Part shown: positions 26,867-36,237 of the stretch, piece after piece
How the letters are laid out: the number at the start of each line of letters is the position of its first letter
How positions within the stretch are numbered: the first letter of the stretch is position 1
Source: Anaerovibrio lipolyticus LB2005
GTDB taxonomy: Bacteria; Bacillota; Negativicutes; Selenomonadales; Selenomonadaceae
Reading direction: 5' to 3'
Length of the DNA stretch: 64,000 nt
Assembly (NCBI RefSeq): GCF_000621545.1
Contig: NZ_JHYA01000002.1
Location: forward strand, 186,001 to 250,000
Notes under the pieces: model-generated
The model's database searches: none
What the model was told of the DNA's origin: nothing
What the model saw: only the letters and a program-made list of their open reading frames with translations
Position numbers and translations under genes: made by a program

Positions 26867-27721
26867 ATGGCTATGACAATTAATTCTATGATTAACAATA
26901 ATTACAGTTTTAGCCAATTTACTCAGAATTATGGCATTTCTTCCGGTGGCAAAAAGTCTGCAAATCAGAATAATGCCATTTCCACAATGTGGAACAATTA
27001 TGCCAATAATCAGAGCAGCAGCGGGGTTGGCTTTAATGCTGCTGATATCTATGGCGTAAAGGAAAGTGCCCGGGAGCTGCTTTCTTCCTACGAAAGCACC
27101 AGAAAGGATTTCAACGAGGACTTCAGTTCAAAGATGGATGACCTTTCCAAGTCCTTAAAGACTCTGAAGTCCACTGATTTTAATGTGGGTAAGGATGCTT
27201 TGACAACGAAGGATGTTACCACCACTGATAAGGACGGCAAGACCACTACCAGCACCCAGACCGAGATGAGCGATGGTCTGAAGACTGCCCTGAAGAACGT
27301 AAAGGACTTCGTAAGCAGCTACAATGACACTGTTAGCTTTATGAAGGACAATGCTGCTATTTCCAAGCGTATGGGCCGGGTAAGTGAGATGTTTGCTGAT
27401 ACTTCTTATCGTGCTTCAAATTATAACAGCATTGGTATTAGTGTTGGCAAGGATGGCAGTCTTACCGTAGATGAGGACAAGCTGGCTAATGCCATTACCA
27501 ATTCTCCGGATAAGGTATCCCGTATCATGGGCAAGGATGGCTTAGCAGGCAAGACCGAGTCACACATCAGTGCCGCTAATGCCCAGAAGGATCAGCTGTT
27601 CCCATCTGTTGAGTCCCTCTTTGGCAAGGAGCTGAAGACGGCTCAGGTTTATACCAGCAGTGCCATGACACGCATGAATGGCTATGCTTATATGGGCAAT
27701 TTCTTAAATATGTATTGGTAA
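26867..27721 (+). CDS. Orphan FliD-like (flagellar cap C-terminal-like) protein
   Basis: 284 residues rich in Ser, Asn, Thr and Lys. The segments LKNVKDFVSSYNDTVSFM and SIGISVGKDGSLTVDEDKLANAI resemble the C-terminal part of the flagellar cap protein FliD (hook-associated protein 2). It lacks the long N-terminal FliD half, and no other flagellar gene is visible here. There is no signal peptide, as expected for flagellar-exported proteins. It could be a flagellum-secreted or structural protein; function is inferred from this partial likeness only. A strong terminator follows. Confidence 0.6.
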   Translation: MAMTINSMINNNYSFSQFTQNYGISSGGKKSANQNNAISTMWNNYANNQSSSGVGFNAADIYGVKESARELLSSYESTRKDFNEDFSSKMDDLSKSLKTLKSTDFNVGKDALTTKDVTTTDKDGKTTTSTQTEMSDGLKTALKNVKDFVSSYNDTVSFMKDNAAISKRMGRVSEMFADTSYRASNYNSIGISVGKDGSLTVDEDKLANAITNSPDKVSRIMGKDGLAGKTESHISAANAQKDQLFPSVESLFGKELKTAQVYTSSAMTRMNGYAYMGNFLNMYW

Positions 27722-27733
27722 TATTGAAACATG

Positions 27734-27762
27734 GCGTCCTGTGCAAGCAGGACGCTTTTTTT
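27734..27762 (+). terminator. Terminator after the FliD-like gene
   Basis: Perfect 8-bp stem GCGTCCTG (27734-27741) with CAGGACGC (27748-27755), 6-nt loop, then seven T. Confidence 0.92.
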
Positions 27763-27859
27763 ATTTTATTGCAGGAATACTACCTCCCGTGTAGAAGTGT
27801 ACCCGTATACAGCATATGTACCCGGATTTCTAGGATTAAATTTATGGGAGGTGGCCATA

Positions 27860-29446
27860 TTGTTAAAGACTATTGCAGCAGGAATGACTGCACTTATGCT
27901 TCTGGGAGCCAGTACGGAAGCATGTACGGTAATGGTGGTGACCAAGGGGGCTTCCGAGGATGGGAGCATGATTGTTTCACACTCCAATGATGCCTTTGGC
28001 AGTGATATGAATCTTGCCTTTGTACCAGCCAAGGACCATCCACGCGGCAGTATGCGGCCAGTGTATCCATCAGCGGCTGCATTGACTGAAATGCCGGACT
28101 ACAACTGCTTTGCCCAGCCAAATCTGGTGGCCCCGGAGCGCAGCGATGACTATAATTACCCGGGACGTCCAAAGACAAAGCCTATTGGCTACATCCCGGA
28201 GGTGGAGCACACCTATGCTTATATGGATGCGGCTTATGGCGTGGCCAATGAGCACGGGCTGATTTTTGGTGAATGCACCGATATGTCCGCTCACTTGCCG
28301 GAGGCACCTTATAGGGAAGGGGAAGGTATTTTCTACGCCGCAGAGCTGAGCCGTGTTGCTTTGGAACGGTGCAAGACTTCCCGGGAAGCCATAGAACTGA
28401 TGGGCAGTCTAATTGATGAGTATGGTTTATGGGGTACTGCAGAAACCTTGGCGGTGGCTGACCAAAATGAGTGCTGGGTGTTGGAAATGCAGCCAGCTCC
28501 CGGGGGAAAGGGAGGCTTTTGGATTGCGGAGAGGATTCCTGACGGAGATTTTTTCATTGCCGCCAATCAGTTGAGAATTCGTGCCATTAAAGAGGGAAAT
28601 CCTGACCAGATTTTTAATCCAAAGCTGCCTCAGATGATTAAGGATGCCGAATGGGCAGCCTATGATGAAAATGGAAATCTGGATTGGGTACGCTCCATGG
28701 AGTCAAGAGAATTCCACCATCCATACTATTCCCAGCGCCGTGTATGGAGTGCCATGAACGATGTGGCTCCATCCCGTAATCTGCCATCAAGAGTGGCGGA
28801 CTGGGATGCCAAGACATATCCTTTGTCCATTCATCCTGAGAGGAAATTAGGAGTGGAGGATTTGGCCCGTTTGTATCGCAACTATTATGCCGGCACAGAA
28901 TATGATAAGTCCAGGGGCCCTCTGTCCGGGCTTTATGGTTCACCTTATCATTATGAGGTGGAGGAGGGACAGCGTTCCATTCTTTCCGCCAAGACGTCTT
29001 ATACCCACATTGTGCAGCTCAATGAGTCCCTGCCATCACCGGTGGTATGGTTCTCCACCAATGCTCCGTATGAAAATCCATTCATACCTCTTACTGTGGG
29101 CAAGCTTCCAAAGGTCTATGACAAGGCCCTGCGGGATACCTACAATCCGGACAAACTGTATTGGGCCTCCAACGAGGTTATGGCCCTGAATCAGGGGTTC
29201 TTCAATATTATGTCACCGATGGTCAGCAAGGCCGTGGAGGATTCGGAGAAAACATCTTTGGGATTGGTCAAGTCTTACAAGGGCCACAGTCGGGAGAAGT
29301 TCGCTGCTGCTCTGGAGAAAAATGCCATTAATAATTTCCACAAATGGCGGGAGCTGCCCCATGAGCTTTTGAAGAAATACAATGGTGGCCAGGGAGTTAC
29401 ATACGGCGGCAGAATGCCTGACCCGAAAACACCAACGGAATATTAA
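27860..29446 (+). CDS. Secreted C69-family dipeptidase
   Basis: An N-terminal-nucleophile dipeptidase (PepD-like, peptidase family C69). From TTG 27860, which follows GGGAGG, there is a short signal peptide (LKTIAAGMTALMLLGASTEA) and then Cys22 of ACTVMVVTKGAS, which would become the N-terminal catalytic Cys after processing. Family motifs include DGSMIVSHSND and later EYGLWGTAETLAVAD. It ends at 528 residues, about the family size. The longer frame from 27731 has no ribosome-binding site and would bury the signal peptide. It probably trims dipeptides in the periplasm. Confidence 0.88.
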   Translation: MLKTIAAGMTALMLLGASTEACTVMVVTKGASEDGSMIVSHSNDAFGSDMNLAFVPAKDHPRGSMRPVYPSAAALTEMPDYNCFAQPNLVAPERSDDYNYPGRPKTKPIGYIPEVEHTYAYMDAAYGVANEHGLIFGECTDMSAHLPEAPYREGEGIFYAAELSRVALERCKTSREAIELMGSLIDEYGLWGTAETLAVADQNECWVLEMQPAPGGKGGFWIAERIPDGDFFIAANQLRIRAIKEGNPDQIFNPKLPQMIKDAEWAAYDENGNLDWVRSMESREFHHPYYSQRRVWSAMNDVAPSRNLPSRVADWDAKTYPLSIHPERKLGVEDLARLYRNYYAGTEYDKSRGPLSGLYGSPYHYEVEEGQRSILSAKTSYTHIVQLNESLPSPVVWFSTNAPYENPFIPLTVGKLPKVYDKALRDTYNPDKLYWASNEVMALNQGFFNIMSPMVSKAVEDSEKTSLGLVKSYKGHSREKFAAALEKNAINNFHKWRELPHELLKKYNGGQGVTYGGRMPDPKTPTEY

Positions 29447-29474
29447 ACTCAAAAACGCCTTAGTGTAGGAACAA

Positions 29475-29509
29475 AAAAAGCAGGGTTGTCATTGACAGCC
29501 CTGCTTTTC
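29475..29509. terminator. Bidirectional terminator between convergent genes
   Basis: GCAGGGTTGTC (29480-29490) pairs with GACAGCCCTGC (29494-29504), with a run of A before and T after, so it can serve both the dipeptidase gene (plus) and the desulfidase gene (minus). Confidence 0.9.
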
Positions 29510-29521
29510 TACGGGAAAGAC

Positions 29522-30799
29522 TTATTGTCCGATCATCATTTTGATTATTTCCTTGTCCGTTTCCTTCATGCCAATGCGGCCTAGGCGGCTGATGTTTCTG
29601 ATGGTGTTTTCCACACCCTTCAGAACAAGACCGTCGCCACCGTAAAATTCCTGTCCGTTGCGGAACATCTCGAATCCCATAATGCCCGCATCCACGGCAG
29701 CGGATATTTTGGCTGCACAGGAGGCCTTGGCACCGTCACAGACGATACCGGAGGTAATGGCAAGAGCATTGACGATGGTGTGGATTACGGCACTGTAATC
29801 CTTGGTGCACAGCCAGGCAATGCCAGCTCCTGCCCCGGCTCCGGCACTTACAGCTCCACAGTAGGCAGAAAGACGGCCAATACCCTCCTTTTCGTGGAGG
29901 GTGACAAGATTGGATAGCAGAAGGGCACGGTACAGCTCCTCCTGAGAGTTGCCCAGCTCCTTGGCATATTCAATAACTGGAAGGGAAACAGTCATCCCCT
30001 GATTGCCACTTCCGGAGTTGATAACCACTGGCATTTCACAGCCGTTCATGCGGGCATCGGAGCCAGCAGCAGCCCGGGCCCGGGCACGAACATGAACATC
30101 ATTTCCATAAGCCTTCAGAAGGGTTTTCCCTATATTGGCACCATAGTTGTTTTTCAGTCCCTCGTCGGAAATAGCGGTGTTGTAGGCAATCTGACGATCA
30201 ATGGTTTCTTTGATGTCGTTAAGATCACAGGTCATGGCAAAATCGTAAATATCCTCAATTGTCATGCATTCATAATCTGGCTTGCCAGTATCAACGGAGT
30301 CTACAATTTCCTTTTCAAATATAACCGCATCATTTTTGGAAATTTTAACTATATTGGTGTGTTCATTTACTACATGCACCTCAGCGGTATCGCTTCCGCT
30401 CCATACAGTAACGATAATGTCCAATACATGCTCAGATTGGGCGGCATCCACATGGATTTCGGTGTTTTCCATGTAGCTGCCAATTTTTTCCTTATCCTCC
30501 GGTTTTACATGGGCTATTACCTCCAACGCGGCATTGGCATCACCAGCCAGCACTCCGATGGCTGCTGCGGCTTCGATACCCTTACGGCCATCAGTATTTG
30601 GGACAATAACGCTTTTTACGTTCTTTATGATGTTTCCGCTGGCAGCTACTGTGATTTTATCCGGCAGCTTTCCCAACGCTTCACGGGCCTTGGCAGCGCA
30701 ATATGCAATGGCAATAGGCTCCGTGCAGCCCATGGCTGGCACCAGCTCCCGCTTGAGTATTTCAATATATGCCTGATAGGTTTTACTAGTTTTCTCCAT
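29522..30799 (-). CDS. cyuA: L-cysteine desulfidase / serine dehydratase alpha-like protein (CyuA, YhaM family)
   Basis: Breaks L-cysteine to pyruvate, ammonia and sulfide using a [4Fe-4S] cluster in characterised relatives. 425 residues, with PAMGCTEPIAIAYCAA near the start, NSGSGNQGM in the middle, and Cys residues in LSAYCGAVSAGAGAGAG, GIVCDGAKASCAAKI that fit cluster binding. It stands alone on the minus strand; no cysteine transporter lies beside it. GGGTGAA in the minus sense precedes the ATG at 30799. Confidence 0.88.
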   Translation of the reverse strand: MEKTSKTYQAYIEILKRELVPAMGCTEPIAIAYCAAKAREALGKLPDKITVAASGNIIKNVKSVIVPNTDGRKGIEAAAAIGVLAGDANAALEVIAHVKPEDKEKIGSYMENTEIHVDAAQSEHVLDIIVTVWSGSDTAEVHVVNEHTNIVKISKNDAVIFEKEIVDSVDTGKPDYECMTIEDIYDFAMTCDLNDIKETIDRQIAYNTAISDEGLKNNYGANIGKTLLKAYGNDVHVRARARAAAGSDARMNGCEMPVVINSGSGNQGMTVSLPVIEYAKELGNSQEELYRALLLSNLVTLHEKEGIGRLSAYCGAVSAGAGAGAGIAWLCTKDYSAVIHTIVNALAITSGIVCDGAKASCAAKISAAVDAGIMGFEMFRNGQEFYGGDGLVLKGVENTIRNISRLGRIGMKETDKEIIKMMIGQ

Positions 30800-31093
30800 G
30801 TAAGTTCACCCTTCTCGTACTATATTTGGTATTAATTATAACGCATTTATGGGTAAAAAAATACTCTTTTAAGCAGTAGGCATGATGTTGGATTCAAAAA
30901 ATAAGGGGAATTTTACACAGTTTATTGACTAAAATTTAATAATATATTTCCAATTAGAGGAATTTGACCATAATTAGAGAATATTAAAAGCATAGGATTT
31001 TTTTGTGAGGAGGCTTCGATAATTAGGGGAACAATTAAAGAATCATAAATAAGATATCGAGAGAGGCTTCTAAGAGAATTTGGAGGGGTTAAC

Positions 31094-33181
31094 ATGAAGG
31101 TTTATACTACTGACAAAATTCGTAATGTGGTTTTGCTGGGCCATGGTGGCTGCGGAAAGACAACCTTGGCTGAAGCAATGGCTTATCTGAGCGGTATAGT
31201 GTCAAGACCGGGCAAGATAGAGGATGGTTCCACTATTTCCGATTGTACGAAGGAAGAAGTTAAAAGACAGATTTCCATATCTACCTCTGTTGTTCCTGTT
31301 GAATGGGACGATTTTAAGATTAATGTTCTTGATACTCCAGGATTCTTCGACTTTGAGGGCGAGGTCAATGAGGCCATGAGCGTAGCGGACGGTGCTATTA
31401 TTGTGGTTTCCGGTAAGGCCGGAGTGGAGGCAGGTACAGAGCGTGCGTGGGATCTTTGCGAGAAGTATCACCTGCCAAGAATTTTCTTTATTACAGATAT
31501 GGATATTGACTCTGTTTCCTATCGTCAGGTGCTGGATGATCTCAATGTTATGTTCGGCAAGAAGATTGCACCTTTCAATATGCCGTTGCGTGAGGATGAA
31601 AAGCTGGCAGGCTATATCAACGTAATTCAGAAAAAGGCCTTCCGTTATCAGGGGGAAGAGGCCGTGGAGGAGGAGGTTCCGGACTATTCCGTAAGCTACC
31701 TCAATCAGTATAATGATTCATTGATGGAGGCCGTTGCAGAAACATCTGAAGAATTTCTTGACCGTTATTTGTCAGGTGACTCTTTCTCAGAGGCAGAGAT
31801 TCGTGCGGCAGTAAGAAGTGCTATTTCCGATGGTTCCATCATTCCTGTGGAGTCAGGATCTGGTATTGCTCAGCGCGGTGTGTATACCTTGCTGGACGAC
31901 ATTGTAAAGTATATGCCATCCGCTGATAATCGCAAAATGTCTGGTATTAATGCCCAGACAAATGAGATTTTCGAGGCAAACTTTGATATTCTTAAGCCAA
32001 AAACTGCATTTGTGTTTAAGACTATCGCGGATCCATTTATTGGTTTTTACAGCTTGATAAAGATTCGCTCTGGTGTAGTTAAGGCCGATGATATAATGTA
32101 TGATGTGCGTACCGGCAATGAGTTTAAAATTGGTAAGCTGTACGTACTGCGTGGTAACAAGGCTACTGAGGTTCCTGAGCTTCATGCTGGCGATTTGGGT
32201 GCTTTGGCCAAGCAGACGGCGGTTAAGACTGGTGATACCTTGTCTACAAAGAATAATCCAGTGGTATATGCCAAGATGGATTTGCCGACACCTTATACCT
32301 GCATGAGATGGAAGCCGGTTAAGAAGGGTGACGTGGATAAGATTGCTATGGCAATGCAGAAGATTGCCGCAGAGGATCAGACCTTTAAGTTTGAACGTGA
32401 TAATGCCAACCGTCAATCCTTGATTTATGGTATGGGTGACCTGCATCTGGAAATTATCCAGTCCAGACTTCTCAATGAGTATAAGGCTGAGATTAAGACA
32501 GAGAAACCGAAGGTTGCCTTCCGTGAGACCATAAAGAAGCGTTCTGATGTGGAGTTTAAGTACAAGAAGCAGACTGGTGGACACGGCCAGTATGGTCATG
32601 TAAAGATGCGCTTTGGTCCATCTGGCACCAATGATCCGTATGTATTTGATGAAGAGGTTGTAGGCGGTGCAGTACCAAAGAATTTCTTCCCTGCTGTTGA
32701 AAAGGGTATTGCCGCAGGCTGTGAGCGGGGACCATTGGCAGGCTATCCTGTAGTTGGCGTTCATGCCACCCTTTATGATGGTTCTTATCACTCCGTTGAT
32801 TCCTCAGAGAATTCCTTTAAGATTGCTGCAGAGCAGTGCTTCAAGAAGGGGATTATGGAGGCAGGAGCAGTCCTTTTGGAGCCATTTGTAATGCTGAAGG
32901 TAACGGTGCCTGATTCCTATATAGGTGATGTTATTGGTGACCTGAACAAGCGTCGGGGCAGTGTAATGGGCATGACCCCGATGAATGGTAAGCAGATTAT
33001 TGAAGCGGAGATTCCGCAGATGGAGCTCTATGGATACAGTACGGTGCTTCGCTCTATGACTGGTGGCCGGGGCGACTTCTCCTATGAATTCTCCCGCTAC
33101 GATCAGGCTCCTGAGGATGTACAGTCCAAGGCTATCGCTGCATATCAGGAGAAGCTGGCAGCCAGTGACAATGAAGAATAA
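31094..33181 (+). CDS. Elongation factor G-like protein with altered GTPase motifs
   Basis: 695 residues with the five-domain EF-G layout. G1 is GHGGCGKT (16-23). G3 is DTPGFF (80-85), with Phe where translational GTPases have the catalytic His. G4 is TDMD (134-137) instead of NKxD, so the usual base-recognition Asn and Lys are missing. Domain IV has TGGHGQYGHVKM. These changes suggest a paralogue of EF-G (the FusA2-like group) rather than the main factor. No ribosomal protein genes adjoin it. The GTPase activity and role are uncertain. GGAGGGG precedes the ATG. Confidence 0.85.
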   Translation: MKVYTTDKIRNVVLLGHGGCGKTTLAEAMAYLSGIVSRPGKIEDGSTISDCTKEEVKRQISISTSVVPVEWDDFKINVLDTPGFFDFEGEVNEAMSVADGAIIVVSGKAGVEAGTERAWDLCEKYHLPRIFFITDMDIDSVSYRQVLDDLNVMFGKKIAPFNMPLREDEKLAGYINVIQKKAFRYQGEEAVEEEVPDYSVSYLNQYNDSLMEAVAETSEEFLDRYLSGDSFSEAEIRAAVRSAISDGSIIPVESGSGIAQRGVYTLLDDIVKYMPSADNRKMSGINAQTNEIFEANFDILKPKTAFVFKTIADPFIGFYSLIKIRSGVVKADDIMYDVRTGNEFKIGKLYVLRGNKATEVPELHAGDLGALAKQTAVKTGDTLSTKNNPVVYAKMDLPTPYTCMRWKPVKKGDVDKIAMAMQKIAAEDQTFKFERDNANRQSLIYGMGDLHLEIIQSRLLNEYKAEIKTEKPKVAFRETIKKRSDVEFKYKKQTGGHGQYGHVKMRFGPSGTNDPYVFDEEVVGGAVPKNFFPAVEKGIAAGCERGPLAGYPVVGVHATLYDGSYHSVDSSENSFKIAAEQCFKKGIMEAGAVLLEPFVMLKVTVPDSYIGDVIGDLNKRRGSVMGMTPMNGKQIIEAEIPQMELYGYSTVLRSMTGGRGDFSYEFSRYDQAPEDVQSKAIAAYQEKLAASDNEE

Positions 33182-33203
33182 AAATTATCTTTTGTTTAAA
33201 GTG

Positions 33204-33232
33204 TTGACAAAAATAAAATAATAGTTTATATT
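33204..33232 (+). promoter_or_regulatory. Promoter of the ethanolamine operon
   Basis: TTGACA (33204-33209), 17-bp spacer, TATATT (33227-33232). The transcript would start near 33239 and carry a leader of about 190 nt before the permease gene. Confidence 0.8.
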
Positions 33233-33250
33233 AAGCCCATAACTTGATAC

Positions 33251-33396
33251 TGACTAGCAATGAAGCTTCGCCCCAGTGCCCTTGGCACTGTAAGGCGAAG
33301 CTTTTTCTGTCAGTGTAGTTATCTAGGTATTATATTTATATGCTTGGCAATGGGGCCGTCGAAGTTTCTGACGAGAAGCTTTGGCGGCTTTTTTGT
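33251..33396 (+). promoter_or_regulatory. ANTAR-type dual-hairpin antitermination leader
   Basis: Two short hairpins with hexaloops occur: AGC-AATGAA-GCT (33256-33267) and GGC-AATGGG-GCC (33346-33357). Both match the EutV/ANTAR RNA motif (loop A at 1, G at 4). Each overlaps the 5' arm of a terminator: 33263-33306 (AAGCTTCGCC with GGCGAAGCTT) and 33355-33396 (GCCGTCGAAG with CTTTGGCGGC, then six T). Binding of an ANTAR regulator would hold the small hairpins and prevent termination. In known systems EutV does this when EutW senses ethanolamine with B12. No eutV or eutW is in this window. Confidence 0.75.
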
Positions 33397-33426
33397 TTAA
33401 AGCAAAGTAGTAAGGGAGGAATATGT

Positions 33427-34806
33427 ATGAGCATGAATTATAGTGGTACTGCAGTAATGGAAGTACCAAAGAAGGAAGAAGATTTAAGTCGTGTATTAAA
33501 GCCTATTCATTTGTGGTCATTGGCAGTAGGCCTTGTTATATCCGGTAATTACTTCGGCTGGAGCTATGGCTTTGCCGAGGGCGGTGTTATGGGCCTGGCA
33601 TTGGCTCTTATACCGGTAACTATTTTCTATGTAACCTTTATTTTGTCATATTCGGAGCTGGCAACAGCAATTCCACATGCTGGTGGTCCTTCAGCCTATG
33701 CCCGCCGTGCGCTGGGTAAGTTTGGCGGCTATCTTAATGGTATCAGCTGCCTTATAGAGTTTGTATTTGCTCCACCGGCTATTGCCTTGGCTGTAGGTGG
33801 TTACGTACATGCCCTGCTTCCGATAATTGACCCAATGGTGGCAACTGTAGCTGCATTTTTCTTCTTCATCTTCCTGAATTATTTGGGAATGAAAACCTCT
33901 GCCACCTTTGAGCTGGCTGTAACAGTAATTGCTCTCCTTGGTTTGGTGGTGTACTGGTTCCTGGCAGCTCCTCATTTTGATCCTGCACTGGTAATGGCTG
34001 AGCCTCTTCTTCCAAACGGTTTCAGCGGTGTAATGGCAGCTGTTCCTTTTGCAATCTGGTTCTATCTGGCCATTGAGGGCGGTGCCATGAGTGCTGAGGA
34101 GATGGTAAATCCTCAGAAGGATCTTCCAAAGGGCTTTCTTAGTGGTATGGCTACTCTGCTGGTTATGGCTGCGTTAACTTTGTTCCTTACCGCCGGCCTT
34201 GGTAACGTTGAGGCTGTTTCTGCTGTTGATTTCCCATTGCCATTGGCTTTGGCTTCTGTATATGGTGATGGTTCCATGCCGGTTCTTCTCATGAGTGGTA
34301 TTGGCCTTTTCGGTTTGGTTGCATCTCTCCATGGTATTATCGTGGGCTATTCCCGTCAGACCTATGCTATGGCCCGTACCGGCTATCTGCCAAAGTTCCT
34401 GGCACATATTGATGAAAAGCATCATACCCCTGTATGGGCTCTGATCCTGCCAGGTATTGTATGTCTCTTTACAGCACTTACAGGTCTTACTGATTTGGTA
34501 ATCACCATTGCTTGCTATGGCTCCGTTGTTATGTATGTTACTTCTTTGATTTCCCTGTTTATTTTGCGTAACAAGGAACCAAATCTGAAGCGCCCGTTCC
34601 GTGTGTCCTATCCTATTATTCCAATTATCAGCATGGTAATGGCTATTTTCTGTGTAGTAAGTCTGGTAATGGCTTCTAGTGCTGCTCTTCCTTATGTGGC
34701 TGGTATTTATATAGTGGCTATTGCATATTACTTTATCCATGGCAATAAGCATATCCGTCCATACGAAGAAGAATTTGGTGTTATGGATGATTTGGATCAG
34801 GAATAA
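33427..34806 (+). CDS. eat: Ethanolamine permease, APC superfamily
   Basis: Imports ethanolamine. 459 residues with about twelve membrane segments; it shows the family segments LWSLAVGLVISGNYFGWSYG near the start and YLAIEGGAMSAEEMVNPQKD, typical of ethanolamine permeases. ATG 33427 follows AAGGGAGGA; an upstream extension to 33340 would run through the terminator hairpin and is rejected. It starts the operon and ends 3 nt before eutA. This replaces the EutH transporter of compartment-type eut operons. Confidence 0.9.
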   Translation: MSMNYSGTAVMEVPKKEEDLSRVLKPIHLWSLAVGLVISGNYFGWSYGFAEGGVMGLALALIPVTIFYVTFILSYSELATAIPHAGGPSAYARRALGKFGGYLNGISCLIEFVFAPPAIALAVGGYVHALLPIIDPMVATVAAFFFFIFLNYLGMKTSATFELAVTVIALLGLVVYWFLAAPHFDPALVMAEPLLPNGFSGVMAAVPFAIWFYLAIEGGAMSAEEMVNPQKDLPKGFLSGMATLLVMAALTLFLTAGLGNVEAVSAVDFPLPLALASVYGDGSMPVLLMSGIGLFGLVASLHGIIVGYSRQTYAMARTGYLPKFLAHIDEKHHTPVWALILPGIVCLFTALTGLTDLVITIACYGSVVMYVTSLISLFILRNKEPNLKRPFRVSYPIIPIISMVMAIFCVVSLVMASSAALPYVAGIYIVAIAYYFIHGNKHIRPYEEEFGVMDDLDQE

Positions 34807-34809
34807 ATT

Positions 34810-36222
34810 ATGGAGCAGGAAATTCTAAGTGCCGGTATTGATTTGGGAACCACCACATCACAGGTGATATTCAGCCGCATAAAGCTGGAAAATATATCAT
34901 ATACGGCGGTTCCCGAAATCCGTATCAAGGAAAAAGAGATAATTTATAAAAGCAAGATATACTTTACACCTATGATGGAGGATAACCGTATTGATATCCC
35001 TGCGTTAATTTCTATATTACAAAAGGAATATCATCTGGCGGGCATAAAGCGTCAGGATATTTCCACGGGAGCCGTGATTATAACTGGTGAAACCTCCCGC
35101 AAGGAAAATGCCCGACAAGCCCTTCAAGGACTATCAGCAGAGGCAGGTGACTTCGTGGTGGCCGAGGCCGGTCCGGATCTGGAATCTGTTTTGGCCGGCT
35201 TTGGCTCTGGGGCCGCAGCTGCTTCAAGGGTATGGGAAGGAGCGGTTATAAATTTTGATATCGGTGGAGGTACCACCAATGCTGCGGTATTTTCCAACGA
35301 GGAAATACAGGATTCCTTTGCTTTGGATATTGGTGGACGCCTGGTGCGTTTGGATGAGAATGGGAAAATTACTTATATTTCTGACCGCCTTATACCGCTG
35401 ATTAATGAAATGTCCCTGCCCCTGAAAATAGGTGACAAGGTGGAGCTGAATTATCTTAGGCAGCTTACTGATGCATTGGCCATGGTACTTCTGCATATTT
35501 GTCAGGGACAGGAATTAACTGCTGTTGAGGAAAAATTATTCATCAATCATGGTATAGAGTATAAGAAATTTGAAAGGGTGATGTTTTCCGGTGGTGTGGC
35601 TGAATGTATTTATGACAGCTCATGGGATGGAGGCTATGTTGATATCCGGGAGGTAAATAAATACGGGGATATTGGTCCTTTGTTGGGAGCCTCTATTCGC
35701 CGTATATTCAGTCGGGAGTGCGGGATAACTTTATTGGAGCCACGGGAAAAGATTAGAGCCACTGTCATTGGTGCTGGCAGTTATTCTGTACGAATTAGTG
35801 GCAGTACGGTGATTATGGATGATGGCTGTGTGCCATTGACAAATATCCCGGTGTTACATCTTGACCATACGGAACAGGGGCATGAGCTGAAGGAGGAATA
35901 TAGGAGAAAGAGGCGTTTTTATCCTCAGTCTCAGCAGGTGGCCATAGCCTTTGCAGGGAAAAGATCCCCTGAATACAGTGCAGTTAAGGCTGTAGCCAAG
36001 GCTTTAGCGGATATCACAAGAAATGAGGGGGATATTCTGCTGGTTATTGTGGAACAGGATTTTGCAAAGGCCTTGGGAATGCTGCTTCGACAGTTTGCCA
36101 GTCAGCATCATGTTATTTGCCTGGATCGTATTCATGCTGCGGATGGAGATTATGTGGATGTGGGAAAATCTGTATCCGGCATAGTTCCTGTGGCGGTGAA
36201 GACATTGATATTCAAGAGCTGA
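34810..36222 (+). CDS. eutA: Ethanolamine ammonia-lyase reactivating factor EutA
   Basis: Reactivates the B12 enzyme by exchanging damaged cobalamin, using ATP. It has the actin/Hsp70-like ATPase motifs GIDLGTTTSQV near the start, NFDIGGGTTNAAVF in the middle and FSGGVAE later. The 470 residues match the family. It starts 3 nt after the permease stop and precedes eutB by 15 nt. Confidence 0.93.
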   Translation: MEQEILSAGIDLGTTTSQVIFSRIKLENISYTAVPEIRIKEKEIIYKSKIYFTPMMEDNRIDIPALISILQKEYHLAGIKRQDISTGAVIITGETSRKENARQALQGLSAEAGDFVVAEAGPDLESVLAGFGSGAAAASRVWEGAVINFDIGGGTTNAAVFSNEEIQDSFALDIGGRLVRLDENGKITYISDRLIPLINEMSLPLKIGDKVELNYLRQLTDALAMVLLHICQGQELTAVEEKLFINHGIEYKKFERVMFSGGVAECIYDSSWDGGYVDIREVNKYGDIGPLLGASIRRIFSRECGITLLEPREKIRATVIGAGSYSVRISGSTVIMDDGCVPLTNIPVLHLDHTEQGHELKEEYRRKRRFYPQSQQVAIAFAGKRSPEYSAVKAVAKALADITRNEGDILLVIVEQDFAKALGMLLRQFASQHHVICLDRIHAADGDYVDVGKSVSGIVPVAVKTLIFKS

Positions 36223-36237
36223 AGGTAGGTTAGTTAT

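Noticed and set aside
33340-33426. N-terminal extension of the ethanolamine permease
   Set aside because: It covers the second ANTAR hairpin and terminator; ATG 33427 has the proper ribosome-binding site.
33182-33426. Cobalamin riboswitch before the ethanolamine operon
   Set aside because: The leader is too short, and I see no B12-box-like sequence; the paired hairpins explain the region better.
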